DNA of 64,000 nucleotides from Sediminibacterium salmoneum NBRC 103935 (GTDB lineage Bacteria; Bacteroidota; Bacteroidia; Chitinophagales; Chitinophagaceae): NCBI RefSeq assembly GCF_000511175.1, contig NZ_KI866530.1, positions 2,200,353 to 2,264,352 of the forward strand, read 5' to 3'. Shown piece by piece: positions 52,476 to 62,534 of this stretch (position 1 is its first letter; each line of letters starts with the position of its first letter). The notes under the pieces were generated by a model. It saw only the letters and a program-made list of their open reading frames with translations, ran no database searches and was not told where the DNA came from. The position numbers and the translations under genes were made by a program.

Positions 52476-53570
52476 TTAAGCGGTTAAAAAAGGATAATCG
52501 GTATATCCCTTTTCGCCGGGTGTATAAAATGTTTGTGTATCTACTTCGTTTAATGCAGCACCTGTTTCAAATCTTTTTACTAAATCAGGATTAGCAATGA
52601 AAGGAACACCAAAGGCAACCAAATCAGCATCTCCGGCTTCCAATACCGCAGTTGCTGTTTCTTTATTGAATCCTCTGTTAATGATTAAAGTGCCCTTGTA
52701 AAGCGGTCTGAAATGCTTGGCTACTTCTGTAACAGCAAAAGGCAAATGATCTACCGGCACAAAAGGCTCTGTTAAATGCAAATAAGCCAGACCATAATCA
52801 TTTAAACGCTTTACGATGTATTCGTGGGTTGGAATAGTGGTTTCGTCCATAGCAATTCCAAACAATCCGTTTAAGCTTGGACTTAAACGAAGTCCTACTT
52901 TTTTATAGTCGATTACTTCTTTGAATGCATCCAGAATTTCAAACAAGATTCTTGCTCTGTTTTCAACCGTACCCCCGTATTCGTCTGTTCTCTGGTTAGA
53001 AGTAGCATTAAAAAATTGTTGCAAAAGATATCCATTGGCTCCGTGAATTTCAACTCCGTCAAAACCTGCTTTAATGGCATTGGCTGCAGCATTTTTAAAA
53101 TCCTGAACCGTTTGCTTAATATCTGCAATCGTCATTTCACGAGGAGCTACTGTATCGGTAAAACCATTTTTTGTGTACGACTTTTCATTGGGATTTAAGG
53201 CTGACGGCGCCAATGGTAATGCTCCATTATGAAAATCAGGATGAGACATTCTGCCCACATGCCACAATTGAACAAAGATCTTGCCTCCATTTTCATGAAC
53301 AGCTTTGGTAACCAGCTTCCAGCCCTCTACCTGTTCTTCACTGTAAATTCCCGGCACATTAATGTATCCCACACCCCAGGTGCTAACCGGAGCGCCCTCT
53401 GTAATGATTAACCCTGCAGAAGCTCTTTGTGCATAATATTCTGCCATTAATGCATTGGGAACAGCCCCGGCATTGTCTGCTCTGCTTCTGGTCATTGGGG
53501 CCATCACTATTTTGTTACTCAACGTTAAATCTGCCAACTGATAAGGCGTAAATAAAACACTACTGCTCAT
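52476..53570 (-). CDS. Old Yellow Enzyme-family alkene reductase
   Basis: 364 residues. FMN-dependent TIM barrel with IVMAPMTRSRAD (about 22-33), FVQLWHVGRMSHPDF, VEIHGANGYLLQQFFNATSNQRTDEYGG and GVPFIANPDLVKR. These are the NemA/OYE ene-reductase signatures, for NAD(P)H reduction of activated alkenes. It is in a minus-strand pair with an SDR gene, and the small Rossmann-like gene precedes it. Confidence 0.95.
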   Translation of the reverse strand: MSSSVLFTPYQLADLTLSNKIVMAPMTRSRADNAGAVPNALMAEYYAQRASAGLIITEGAPVSTWGVGYINVPGIYSEEQVEGWKLVTKAVHENGGKIFVQLWHVGRMSHPDFHNGALPLAPSALNPNEKSYTKNGFTDTVAPREMTIADIKQTVQDFKNAAANAIKAGFDGVEIHGANGYLLQQFFNATSNQRTDEYGGTVENRARILFEILDAFKEVIDYKKVGLRLSPSLNGLFGIAMDETTIPTHEYIVKRLNDYGLAYLHLTEPFVPVDHLPFAVTEVAKHFRPLYKGTLIINRGFNKETATAVLEAGDADLVAFGVPFIANPDLVKRFETGAALNEVDTQTFYTPGEKGYTDYPFLTA

Positions 53571-53581
53571 ATATATATTGA

Positions 53582-54067
53582 TTAAATTAATGACTTTTTA
53601 AAAATGGGTTTCAATCCACACAAATGGATAATTTCTCCTGTAACAGACAAGGCCATTTCATCTTTCCCTTCTACAATAGCTGCTGTATTTCCCCAGTCTA
53701 CTAACATGAACTTGGCATAGGGAAGTTTATGCTGAAGATGCTGCATTGAATTGTTCTCCGGGCGTATTTGAATTACAATTTTACAAGTGGTGAATTCATT
53801 AATTCTTTCTGCAATCAATTGCTGCTCGGCTTCTTTTTCAACAGCAATGATAACAATATCGGCCTCCCAGGAAGCTTCTTTACTGCATTCAAGTAGGGTA
53901 ATATTGGCAGCAGGATTATTGGCCTGAATGGCTTTTTGTACCTTATTCAATGCTTCCTTGTCGGCATCCATTAATAAAACAGGGTATTGTCCGGAGATAC
54001 TATTGGCAATTCGCTGACCTACATCTGAATTAGCACCCAGTATAGCTACAATATTATTATACTGCAT
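53582..54067 (-). CDS. Small Rossmann-like protein
   Basis: 161 residues. The N-terminal VAILGANSDVGQRIANSI has the G-x-x-x-x-G-x-x-x dinucleotide-binding pattern, followed by a strand ending LLMDADKEALNKVQ. The rest (ADIVIIAVEKEAEQQLIAERI) follows a Rossmann order. It is too short for a full dehydrogenase and may be a binding protein or truncated relative. It lies upstream of the ene-reductase. Confidence 0.65.
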   Translation of the reverse strand: MQYNNIVAILGANSDVGQRIANSISGQYPVLLMDADKEALNKVQKAIQANNPAANITLLECSKEASWEADIVIIAVEKEAEQQLIAERINEFTTCKIVIQIRPENNSMQHLQHKLPYAKFMLVDWGNTAAIVEGKDEMALSVTGEIIHLCGLKPIFKKSLI

Positions 54068-54163
54068 CTTTCTTAATTGAAATGCAAAATTAGCTTGCCA
54101 TTATTTTGTTGCCATTGAGATAAAACAAGAAATAGTATTGACCTATATCAATCAAACCATTGT

Positions 54164-54739
54164 CTATTGGGTTATTTTCCGTTTGATACGACTGAGCGTT
54201 TCCGGGGTGATGCCCAGATAAGATGCTATTAAATTCTGGGGGATTTTCTGAACCAGCTTTGGATTATTGGCTAAGAGGTGCAAATATTTTTCTTCCGCAG
54301 AATAAGCAAGCGATTGAATTAATCTTCGTTCTTTGGAGATGATATTGTTCTGGAACAAGATTCTGAAGTACCGTTCCATTACCGGCACTTTTAAAAGCAT
54401 TTCTTCAAAGCCCTGAAAGCTGATCAGTAACAATTCTGATTCCTCTATGGCATCAATAAAATAGGTGGATGGTTCCACTGAAAGAAAGCTGAGAATATCA
54501 GCCATCCACCATCCCTCCCAGGCAAAATGAATCATATGCTCCGTACCTTTTTCATCTACGCTATAAGAGCGTAATAGTCCTTTTTCAACAAATGCTAGGT
54601 GCTTACATACGTCTCCCTCTTGCAATAAATATTGCTTTTTTCTTATCTTTTTGGGTGAAAAAAAGGTTTTAACAAGGTTTTGTTCCTGTTCGGAAATCAA
54701 GACTTTATCTTTAACCTGAGAAAAAAATACTTCGAACAT
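54164..54739 (-). CDS. Crp/Fnr-family transcriptional regulator
   Basis: 191 residues. Cyclic-nucleotide-binding-like domain (about 10-120, KKQYLLQEGDVCKHLAFVEKGLLRSYSVDEKG) without the cAMP-binding R-x-S signature. The C-terminal HTH is IPQNLIASYLGITPETLSRIKRKI. Such regulators in Bacteroidota often respond to unknown signals. Its gene is divergent from 54786 and next to the ene-reductase cluster, its likely targets. Confidence 0.9.
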   Translation of the reverse strand: MFEVFFSQVKDKVLISEQEQNLVKTFFSPKKIRKKQYLLQEGDVCKHLAFVEKGLLRSYSVDEKGTEHMIHFAWEGWWMADILSFLSVEPSTYFIDAIEESELLLISFQGFEEMLLKVPVMERYFRILFQNNIISKERRLIQSLAYSAEEKYLHLLANNPKLVQKIPQNLIASYLGITPETLSRIKRKITQ

Positions 54740-54785
54740 TACATCAAAGCTACACTAATAAGATTGACTAATTAAATAGGAACAT

Positions 54786-55445
54786 ATGAAAAAAGTATTT
54801 CTATGCCTGATTGGCTTCCTGGTATTAAACCAGGGTCGTGTTTGGGCTCAATCCTGGACACCTGAAGAACAGCTTGAACTTTTCGGATATTGTGAAAAAC
54901 AGTTTCTGATGAAGGAATTAGGTATTTCGGAAGAGACTGCGAATAAAGTTGGGCAAATCAACTACTGGGCAACCTTACAAAAAATTAAAATTGAGGCAAA
55001 TACCAATGATACTTTCGTTACAGTGAATGAAGTAAATCAGGAAGTGCTTAAAAAGTACAAAGCCATTTCCATTACAGGAGATAAGGCAAAGTCTATCCTA
55101 AACAGGGCTTATGCCAGTGGATGTGCCATTACCCAGCTAAATCAGAACAATGCTTATGATACACTGTCAAAAGCACAGCTAGTAACCAGCTATAAAACAA
55201 AATACCGGAAAAAATTAATTGATCAGTTGGGTATCAACGGAAGACAGGCTGATATGATTATTGATGCGGAAGCATGGAAACAAAAAGAAAGTTTATTGGT
55301 TGCCCAGATACCCATTACAGATTTTAACAGGATTCGTAAAACCGTAATCCTAAATAATGAATACGCCAGAAAAATTGTGATGGCAGATATTAGTGAATCC
55401 CAAAAAGAACAGGCCATCCAGTTTTTTATTCAGAATCAGTTATGA
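54786..55445 (+). CDS. Secreted hypothetical protein
   Basis: 219 residues with signal MKKVFLCLIGFLVLNQGRVWAQ. The mature part is helical and repeats the pattern FLMKELGISEETANKVGQINYWA and LIDQLGINGRQADMIIDAEAWK, so it may hold two similar helical domains. The residual Spy/CpxP-like look (helical, L-G-I-x-x-x-Q) is only suggestive. It overlaps the GNAT gene by 4 bp. Confidence 0.7.
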   Translation: MKKVFLCLIGFLVLNQGRVWAQSWTPEEQLELFGYCEKQFLMKELGISEETANKVGQINYWATLQKIKIEANTNDTFVTVNEVNQEVLKKYKAISITGDKAKSILNRAYASGCAITQLNQNNAYDTLSKAQLVTSYKTKYRKKLIDQLGINGRQADMIIDAEAWKQKESLLVAQIPITDFNRIRKTVILNNEYARKIVMADISESQKEQAIQFFIQNQL

Positions 55446-55966
55446 GTATTTACACTTTAAAAAAATTAGTGCTCTCCGACCTGCATGATTTACAGGAAAT
55501 CAGCAGAACTACTTTCAAAGAAACTTTTGAAATGCATAATTCTGCTGAAGACCTGAATAAGTACCTTCACGAGCAGCTTTCTATAGATAAATTATCTAAA
55601 GAAATACAGAATCCGGAATCTGCATTTTATTTTGGTGAAAGAAACAATGAAGCAGCTGGATATCTTAAGTTGAATTGGGGTTCTGCGCAAACGGAATTAA
55701 CTGACCCACTTGCTTTTGAAATTGAAAGGATTTATGTGTTAAAACCATATCTTGGTAAGGGAATGGGGGCTTTTTTAATGGATGCTGCTCTTGAAATTGC
55801 CTACAAAATGAAGCCGGTTTACATTTGGCTGGGTGTTTGGGAGAAGAACGAAAAAGCCATTCGTTTTTATGAGAAATATGGTTTCAAAGTATTTGGCAGC
55901 CACTTATTTACCCTGGGTAATGATATACAAACCGATTTATTAATGAAACTTGAAAATAACCAATAA
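55442..55966 (+). CDS. GNAT-family N-acetyltransferase
   Basis: 174 residues: FEIERIYVLKPYLGKGMGAFLMDAALEIAY is motif A, with the R/Q-x-x-G-x-G/A acetyl-CoA loop YLGKGMGAF. WLGVWEKNEKAIRFYEKYGFKVFG is motif B. A small-molecule or protein N-acetyltransferase of unknown substrate. Overlaps the upstream secreted-protein gene (ATGA). Confidence 0.93.
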   Translation: MSIYTLKKLVLSDLHDLQEISRTTFKETFEMHNSAEDLNKYLHEQLSIDKLSKEIQNPESAFYFGERNNEAAGYLKLNWGSAQTELTDPLAFEIERIYVLKPYLGKGMGAFLMDAALEIAYKMKPVYIWLGVWEKNEKAIRFYEKYGFKVFGSHLFTLGNDIQTDLLMKLENNQ

Positions 55967-55967
55967 C

Positions 55968-56621
55968 ATGAAAACAATCTTCGCAGTTCTGCTTACCCTT
56001 TTCATTGGCTTTGAATCTCAGGCACAGCAAACCATAAAGGGTTCTTTCAGAAGTAAAGAAAACCCTGATATTGTTTATAGTTTAATGGACGGATATTTTG
56101 TAGAAACCAAATTCAATGTAAGCACCAAAGCTTTTGAATATACCTGGGGAGGGCCCTATACAAAAGAAGGAAACAAATTAATGGTGTTGACACATTTTGA
56201 TTCAAGAGATAAATCGGTAGTGGGCAAAACCAGGGAAATACCTTTTAATACCAAAAGCCTGGAATCAATTGATAAGGGAGAAAACGCTTTAGCCGGTAAC
56301 TGGCGAATGAGCGGAAGAAAAACCGGAGAACAAATTACAGAAAACCCGTTGAGAGCCAGACGAACTTATAAATTACTTAGCGGAACACGTTTTCAGTGGT
56401 TTGCTATTAATATTGAAACGGGTGAATTTTCCGGAACAGGGGGAGGCACTTATCAATTTATCAATGGTAAATACACTGAGAACATTGAATTCTTTAGCAG
56501 AGATAGCAGCAGAGTGGGCGCTTCCTTACAGTTTTCAGCAAAAATAGAAGAGGGCAAATGGCACCATAGTGGCATGAGCTCTAAAGGTGATGCCATTTAT
56601 GAAATCTGGACCCGTGATTAA
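55968..56621 (+). CDS. Secreted hypothetical protein
   Basis: About 217 residues from the ATG at 55968 (MKTIFAVLLTLFIGFESQAQ, signal); an in-frame TTG at 55950 is less likely. The body is a beta-rich lipocalin-like pattern (VYSLMDGYFVETKFNVSTKAF, GNWRMSGRKTGEQI, GTRFQWFAINIETGEF, YEIWTRD). No family recognised. It is third in the plus-strand run. Confidence 0.7.
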   Translation: MKTIFAVLLTLFIGFESQAQQTIKGSFRSKENPDIVYSLMDGYFVETKFNVSTKAFEYTWGGPYTKEGNKLMVLTHFDSRDKSVVGKTREIPFNTKSLESIDKGENALAGNWRMSGRKTGEQITENPLRARRTYKLLSGTRFQWFAINIETGEFSGTGGGTYQFINGKYTENIEFFSRDSSRVGASLQFSAKIEEGKWHHSGMSSKGDAIYEIWTRD

Positions 56622-57364
56622 TTATTTGCTTTAATGGGAACCAGTTTAATCATTCCCAGCCGGTGAAATACCTTAATGATTGGATAACAAGGATCAAACT
56701 CCCACCACTTATTGGCAAAATTGGGTCTTGCACCTGCATGGTGGTGATTGTTTTGGAATAATTCGCCCATCATCAGGAAATCAATGATCAGCGTATTCTT
56801 TGAATGGTCTTTTTCACCAGGATAATTCCTGTAACCATATTTGTGGCCAGCCCAGTTTACTACAGCACCCTGAATAGGTCCTATTAAAAAATGTATAGGT
56901 AAAAACAAATACATCCACCACTCGGTTGCAAAGAAGTAATAGAAAACAACATACCCAGCGGCAAAGAAAATTCTGGTGAACCAGCTATCCGCTATTTTAT
57001 CAATAACAGGATATACCGGAAAATTTTTATCGAATTTTTTTTCAATGGGCATGGTTCCTTTTAATACACCGTGATAAACTTTTTTTGTATGCCACATCAT
57101 AGAAAAAACCTCTCTGAAAAAATGAGGTGTATGCGGATCTTTTTCGGTATCGCTGTAAGCATGGTGCATTCTATGCAAAATGGCATAGGCTCTGGCATTT
57201 AAATACGAAGTTCCCTGAGTAACCCAGGTATAAATATACCAGAAGGCTTCCCAGAATTTATTCATAGTGAACATCTTGTGTGCTGCGTATCTGTGCAGAT
57301 AGAAGGTTTGTCCGAAAAGAGATAAGTACCAATGTAAAACTAAAAATATCAATATGGCCGTCAT
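56618..57364 (-). CDS. Acyl-CoA/fatty-acid desaturase
   Basis: 248 residues. Integral-membrane di-iron enzyme with the three His boxes: HRYAAHK (24-30), HRMHH (64-68) and NNHHHAG (about 210), and hydrophobic segments between them. Short compared with eukaryotic delta-9 desaturases but normal for bacterial ones. It introduces a double bond into fatty acyl chains at the membrane. Adjacent to an acyltransferase gene on the same strand. Confidence 0.9.
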   Translation of the reverse strand: MTAILIFLVLHWYLSLFGQTFYLHRYAAHKMFTMNKFWEAFWYIYTWVTQGTSYLNARAYAILHRMHHAYSDTEKDPHTPHFFREVFSMMWHTKKVYHGVLKGTMPIEKKFDKNFPVYPVIDKIADSWFTRIFFAAGYVVFYYFFATEWWMYLFLPIHFLIGPIQGAVVNWAGHKYGYRNYPGEKDHSKNTLIIDFLMMGELFQNNHHHAGARPNFANKWWEFDPCYPIIKVFHRLGMIKLVPIKANN

Positions 57365-57383
57365 AGGATGCGCAAGATAATTC

Positions 57384-58001
57384 CTAAGAAGACTTCTCCC
57401 AATTCTTTGTTTCGCTGTTGTATTGTTTTAAAATTTTTGCAGGGTTTCCTCCAACAATTGAATAAGGAGGAACATTTTTAGTTACAACAGAACCTGCAGC
57501 TACAATAGAATGTTTACCAATGGTTACACCTGCAACAACTACTGCATTGGCACCAATCCAGCAATCTTCCTGAACAACAATTGGCGATGTGGTTTCTTTT
57601 TGGTTTTTAATTGGAATATCCGGATCGGCATATCCGTGATTTAATCCGGAGAGAACAATGTTCTGTGCCATGATGGTATTGGCTCCAATAGTTACCGGAC
57701 CAATAATGGTATTGCTTAAACCAACATGAACATTCTCTTCAATATAAACATCGCCTACCATATTATTAACACAACAGAAATCTTCAATTACCGCATTCTT
57801 ACCCAGGAAAAACATTTTCCAGGGTGCCAGATCCAGTCTGGCGTTTCCTCTAACCACCGATTTACGGGAAACTTTATGAACAAAAGGGTTAATGAAGAAC
57901 CTTACCCAAAGTCTGCAACCTGGACTGTTTGTCGGGACCATCATCCAGTAAACCCATTTCTTTAGCTTAGAATTTGTTTTAATACGTTCAATAAAGCTCA
58001 T
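57384..58001 (-). CDS. Left-handed beta-helix acyltransferase
   Basis: 205 residues with hexapeptide repeats (NVHVGLSNTIIGPVTIGANTIMAQNIVL, GANAVVVAGVTIGKHSIVAAGSVVTKNVPPYSIVGGNPAKIL), the WcaF/Maa-like fold. Catalytic His in SGLNHGYADPD. It transfers acyl groups to a sugar or lipid precursor. It ends 20 bp before the desaturase start codon and may act with it in envelope lipid or polysaccharide modification. Confidence 0.9.
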   Translation of the reverse strand: MSFIERIKTNSKLKKWVYWMMVPTNSPGCRLWVRFFINPFVHKVSRKSVVRGNARLDLAPWKMFFLGKNAVIEDFCCVNNMVGDVYIEENVHVGLSNTIIGPVTIGANTIMAQNIVLSGLNHGYADPDIPIKNQKETTSPIVVQEDCWIGANAVVVAGVTIGKHSIVAAGSVVTKNVPPYSIVGGNPAKILKQYNSETKNWEKSS

Positions 58002-58152
58002 AGTATAAAAATATCATCTGTTCTGTTATATGCCAATTTTAATTTAATAAGATCAGGTTTTAAGCAAATAGTATCAAAAACCAGATTTCACCGAAAAAAC
58101 AAGCTCAAAACCACCATTTATAAAAGCAGGGATTAAAAAAACATTAAAATGG

Positions 58153-58160
58153 TATATTTG
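58153..58160 (+). promoter_or_regulatory. -7 box of the second RND operon
   Basis: TATATTTG fits TAnnTTTG, 26 bp before the ATG at 58186. No clear -33 TTTG is seen. Confidence 0.45.
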
Positions 58161-58185
58161 CAGATTATTCAACTCAAAATAAGAC

Positions 58186-59340
58186 ATGAAAATCACCTTT
58201 TCAAGCCCTATTAAAGGTATAGCTCCTTTATTAATCTTTAGTGTTTTTGGATTAGCAGCATGTGGAAACAAGGAAAATAATGGAACAGCAGAGCTGATTC
58301 CCAGTTTACCAGTGGTGGAAGTGGTGCAAAAAGATACTGTTTTACAAACAGATTATGTTGCCGATATACAGGCGGTGAAAAATGTGGAAGTCAGGGCAAG
58401 GGTGCAGGGTTTTCTTGAAAAAATCTTCGTGGATGAAGGCCAGGAAGTGAAAAAAGGACAGCCCATGTTTCAAATTAATGACCTTGAATACAAGACTGAA
58501 CTGGCCAGAGCAAAAGCTGCCGTGTCTAATGCAATGGCAGAAGCAAAAGCAGCTGAACTGGAACTGGGAAGAACAAAAATTCTGGTTGAGAAAAATGTGA
58601 TTTCAAAAACTGAATTTGAATTGGCTGCTGCAAAAGTTGCTGCAACCAAGGCAAAAATAGAAGAAGCGCTTTCTGCTCAAACCAGTGCAGAAACCAAGCT
58701 TTCTTACACTTTTGTAAAGGCCCCATTCGACGGTATCATCGACAGAATTCCATTAAAAATGGGAAGCTTAATTGATCCGGGTGCACTTTTAACAACCATA
58801 TCAGATGTACACAATGTATTTGCCTATTTTAATATTTCAGAAAACGAATACTTACGTTACAGAAAATCAATTACAAAAGGTTTAAAAGAGGAACGCCTGA
58901 TTCATTTAATGTTAGCAGATGGTACTGAATATGCGTATACCGGTAAAATTGAAACCAGTGATGGTGAATTCAATGAAAATACCGGTGCTATTGCTTTCAG
59001 GGCCCGATTCCCGAATCCCAATAAGTTATTAAAGCATGGTGCTTCTGGTAAAGCAAGACTAACTACAGAAGTTGACAATGCGATTATTATTCCCCAAAAA
59101 GCAACGTTTGAAATCCAGGATAAAACCTTTGTTTTTGTTGTTGACAAAGACAATATGGTTCAAACAAGGGCATTTAAACCTGGCAGAAGAGTTGCACAAT
59201 ATTATATAGTTGAAGCAGGATTGAAACCTGGTGAAAAAATTGTTTACGAAGGTGTACAAAGTATCCGCCAGGGTGCAAAAATTAAACCTGTCAAAATGAA
59301 TTTAGACAGCTTAATGCAAACTGCTTTAACCATCAACTAA
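58186..59340 (+). CDS. RND efflux periplasmic adaptor (AcrA family)
   Basis: 384 residues. Lipoprotein signal with lipobox AAC (LLIFSVFGLAACGNK). Biotinyl-lipoyl half NVEVRARVQGFLEKIFVDEGQEVKKGQ, alpha-hairpin rich in Ala/Lys/Glu (about 105-165), second half TFVKAPFDGIIDRIPLKMGS, then beta-barrel and membrane-proximal domains. First gene of the plus-strand efflux operon. It is closer to the classic HAE-1 MFPs than the copy at 5466. Confidence 0.93.
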   Translation: MKITFSSPIKGIAPLLIFSVFGLAACGNKENNGTAELIPSLPVVEVVQKDTVLQTDYVADIQAVKNVEVRARVQGFLEKIFVDEGQEVKKGQPMFQINDLEYKTELARAKAAVSNAMAEAKAAELELGRTKILVEKNVISKTEFELAAAKVAATKAKIEEALSAQTSAETKLSYTFVKAPFDGIIDRIPLKMGSLIDPGALLTTISDVHNVFAYFNISENEYLRYRKSITKGLKEERLIHLMLADGTEYAYTGKIETSDGEFNENTGAIAFRARFPNPNKLLKHGASGKARLTTEVDNAIIIPQKATFEIQDKTFVFVVDKDNMVQTRAFKPGRRVAQYYIVEAGLKPGEKIVYEGVQSIRQGAKIKPVKMNLDSLMQTALTIN

Positions 59341-59347
59341 TTGAATC

Positions 59348-62300
59348 ATGTTAGAAACTTTTATTAAAAGGCCAGTCCTTTCACTGGTTATTTCTATTAT
59401 AATTACCTTACTGGGAGTATTGTCCTTATTTACTTTACCCATCACCCAGTTCCCGGATATCGTTCCTCCTTCTGTAACCGTTACTGCAAAGTATACCGGT
59501 GCCAATGCGGAAGTTTGTGCCAAAGCCGTTGCAACCCCATTGGAAAGGGCCATCAATGGTGTGCCTGGAATGACGTACATGTCTTCCGTTTCCAGTAACA
59601 ACGGGATTACTTTAATTACCGTAGCATTTAAAGTGGGAATTGACCCTGACGTTGCTGCCGTAAGTGTTCAGAACAGGGTAAGTACCGTTCTGGATGAGCT
59701 TCCGGAAGAAGTAATTAAAGCGGGCGTTACCACCGAGAAAGACGTAAACAGTATGTTGCTCTATCTCAATGTAATGAGTGAGGATACGGCTGCTGATGAA
59801 CAATTCATTTACAATTTTGCTGATATTAATATTCTGCAGGAGTTAAAACGTATTGATGGGGTAGGTTTTGCAGAAATCATGGGACAGAAAGAATATTCCA
59901 TGCGCGTATGGTTGAAGCCTGATCGAATGCTGGCTTATAACGTGTCTGCTCAGGACGTAGTAGATGCACTAAGAAACCAGAACGTAGAAGCTGCCCCTGG
60001 TAAAACCGGTGAAAGCTCCGGAATGAATCCACAGAGTCTGCAATATATCTTGCGATATACAGGTAAATTTTTTGAACCCAATCAATACAAGAATGTAGTT
60101 GTAAGAGCAGAGAACAACGGATCTATCTTATACCTTAAAGACATTGCTGATATTGAGTTTGGTGCCATGACCTATAGCATGATTTCTAAAACAGATGGTA
60201 AGCCTTCGGCCTCCATCATGTTAAAACAGAGACCCGGCTCCAACGCAAAAGAAGTAATTACCAAAGTAAAAGCCAGAATGGCCGAATTGAAGGAAACTTC
60301 TTTTCCTCCCGGCATGAAATACAATTTTGCCTATGACGTATCCAGGTTCCTGGATGCCTCTATTAAAGAAGTATTGAAAACATTAATTGAAGCATTTATC
60401 CTTGTATTCATTATTGTATTTATTTTCCTTCAGGACTTCCGCTCAACATTGATACCTGCATTGGCCGTGCCTGTGGCATTGATTGGTACGCTTGCATTCA
60501 TGCAGGTGATGGGATTCTCCATTAATCTTTTAACGCTGTTTGCATTGGTATTGGCGATTGGTATTGTAGTAGATGATGCCATTGTGGTAGTAGAAGCCGT
60601 CCATGTTAAAATGGAAGAACAGCACCTGAATGCAATGGATGCTACATTGGCTGCTATTAAAGAAATTGCGAGTGCGGTTATTGCCATTACGCTGGTAATG
60701 TCTGCTGTATTTTTACCTGCTGCATTTCTGAGTGGATCTGCAGGAGTATTCTACAGACAGTTCTCTTTAACACTGGCCGTGTCTATTGTAATTTCAGGTA
60801 TTAATGCCTTAACACTTACACCGGCACTTTGTGCATTGCTTATCAAAAACACACACGGACAACCCAAGAGAAAAAATCTATTGGGCAGATTTTTCAATTC
60901 ATTTAACAATGGATTTTCAAAAACCGAATCAAAGTACAAACAGATTGTAACCTGGATCAGTGGAAGAAAACTGGTAACCCTGGGAATGCTGGCGGTATTT
61001 TTTGTTGGTACTGCCGGAATTAATCAGGTATTACCCAGCGGCTTTATCCCAACAGAAGATCAGGGTATTATTTATGTAAACGTTTCCGCACCGGCCGGTG
61101 CAACTGTTGAAAGAACAGAAAACGTATTAGTTCAATTGGAGAAAGCCATTAAAGATATTCCTGCTGTTGAAAATATCACAACATTAAGCGGGTATAGTTT
61201 AATCACAGAAGCTGCAGGTGCTTCCTATGGTATGATGATGATTAACCTGAAACCCTGGAAGGAAAGGGACATGACGGTTGCTGAATTAATCCCTGTTTTA
61301 AGAGATAAGACCAGTAATATTAAAGATGCCAATATTGAATTCATGCCTCCGCCAACGGTACCAGGATTTGGTAATACCAGTGGATTTGAATTGCGCATCA
61401 TTGATAAAACCGGTACAGGTGATTTGCAGCAAACTGCAGCGGTAACCAATCAATTAATTGAAGACATTAAAGCTGCGGGTGTCGTAGGTTCTGCCTATAC
61501 CGGATTCGATCCTAGCTTTCCCCAATACATGATCCATATTGATTATGATATGGCAGCCAAAAAAGGAGTTACAGTTGATAATGCCATGACCGACCTGCAA
61601 ACTTTAATTGGTAGTTATTACGCAACCAACTTTATCCGATTTGGGCAGATGTATAAGGTAATGGTTCAGGCCTATCCCAACTTCAGGGCTAAACCAAACG
61701 ACTTAATGAATTTGTATGTTAAAAACAATAGAGGCGAAATGGTTTCCTATGCTACTTTCATTAAACTGGAGAGAGTATACGGACCAGAGCAGTTAACCAG
61801 GTATAATATGTACAATGCTGCCATGGTAAACGGAGATGCCAATAAAGGATTTAGTAGTGGTGAAGCCATTGCTTCGGTTGAGCAGGTAGCCAAAGAAAAA
61901 CTACCCCGTGGATTCAGTTATGAGTGGTCTGGTATTACCAGAGACCAGATTGCCTCCAGTGGTCAGGCTGGCGTAATATTCCTGGTATGTTTAATTTTCG
62001 TTTACCTGATTCTTTCTGCTCAATACGAAAGTTTCATTATGCCATTTTCGGTTATCTTATCCTTACCCACAGGAATTTTTGGTGCCTTCCTGGCATTGAA
62101 AACTTTGGGATTGGAAAACAATATTTATGCACAGGTGGCCCTGGTTATGCTGATTGGATTATTGGGTAAAAACGCCATTCTGATTGTAGAGTTTGCCATG
62201 CTGAGAAGAACACAGGGATTCAGCATTATGGAAGCTGCTAAAGAAGGAGCTGTGTCTCGTTTAAGACCCATTCTAATGACTTCTTTTGCATTTATTGCAG

Positions 62301-62524
62301 GATTGATTCCGCTGGTGATTGCATCGGGTGCAGGTGCTATCGGAAACCGTTCTATTGGAACAGCTTCTGCCGGAGGAATGTTGTTTGGAACCATATTCGG
62401 GGTGGTGATTATACCAGGCCTCTATGTAATTTTTGCACAGCTTTCCGAAAAACTTTCCAAAAAGAAAAGTCCGGCTACAGTAGTGCCGGTGATTGATCAT
62501 CCTGAACAATTATCAGACAGATAG
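59348..62524 (+). CDS. RND multidrug efflux pump (HAE-1, AcrB-like)
   Basis: 1058 residues. MLETFIKRPVLSLVISIIITLLG start, TM4 relay GIVVDDAIVVVEAVHV with paired Asp, FLPAAFLSGSAGVFYRQF, and the C-terminal RLRPILMTSFAFIAGLIPLV block of the HAE-1 family. Proton-driven efflux of hydrophobic compounds is expected. It starts 7 bp after the MFP stop. The tail is Lys/Pro-rich (KKKSPATVVPV). Confidence 0.95.
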   Translation: MLETFIKRPVLSLVISIIITLLGVLSLFTLPITQFPDIVPPSVTVTAKYTGANAEVCAKAVATPLERAINGVPGMTYMSSVSSNNGITLITVAFKVGIDPDVAAVSVQNRVSTVLDELPEEVIKAGVTTEKDVNSMLLYLNVMSEDTAADEQFIYNFADINILQELKRIDGVGFAEIMGQKEYSMRVWLKPDRMLAYNVSAQDVVDALRNQNVEAAPGKTGESSGMNPQSLQYILRYTGKFFEPNQYKNVVVRAENNGSILYLKDIADIEFGAMTYSMISKTDGKPSASIMLKQRPGSNAKEVITKVKARMAELKETSFPPGMKYNFAYDVSRFLDASIKEVLKTLIEAFILVFIIVFIFLQDFRSTLIPALAVPVALIGTLAFMQVMGFSINLLTLFALVLAIGIVVDDAIVVVEAVHVKMEEQHLNAMDATLAAIKEIASAVIAITLVMSAVFLPAAFLSGSAGVFYRQFSLTLAVSIVISGINALTLTPALCALLIKNTHGQPKRKNLLGRFFNSFNNGFSKTESKYKQIVTWISGRKLVTLGMLAVFFVGTAGINQVLPSGFIPTEDQGIIYVNVSAPAGATVERTENVLVQLEKAIKDIPAVENITTLSGYSLITEAAGASYGMMMINLKPWKERDMTVAELIPVLRDKTSNIKDANIEFMPPPTVPGFGNTSGFELRIIDKTGTGDLQQTAAVTNQLIEDIKAAGVVGSAYTGFDPSFPQYMIHIDYDMAAKKGVTVDNAMTDLQTLIGSYYATNFIRFGQMYKVMVQAYPNFRAKPNDLMNLYVKNNRGEMVSYATFIKLERVYGPEQLTRYNMYNAAMVNGDANKGFSSGEAIASVEQVAKEKLPRGFSYEWSGITRDQIASSGQAGVIFLVCLIFVYLILSAQYESFIMPFSVILSLPTGIFGAFLALKTLGLENNIYAQVALVMLIGLLGKNAILIVEFAMLRRTQGFSIMEAAKEGAVSRLRPILMTSFAFIAGLIPLVIASGAGAIGNRSIGTASAGGMLFGTIFGVVIIPGLYVIFAQLSEKLSKKKSPATVVPVIDHPEQLSDR

Positions 62525-62534
62525 AAAATATATT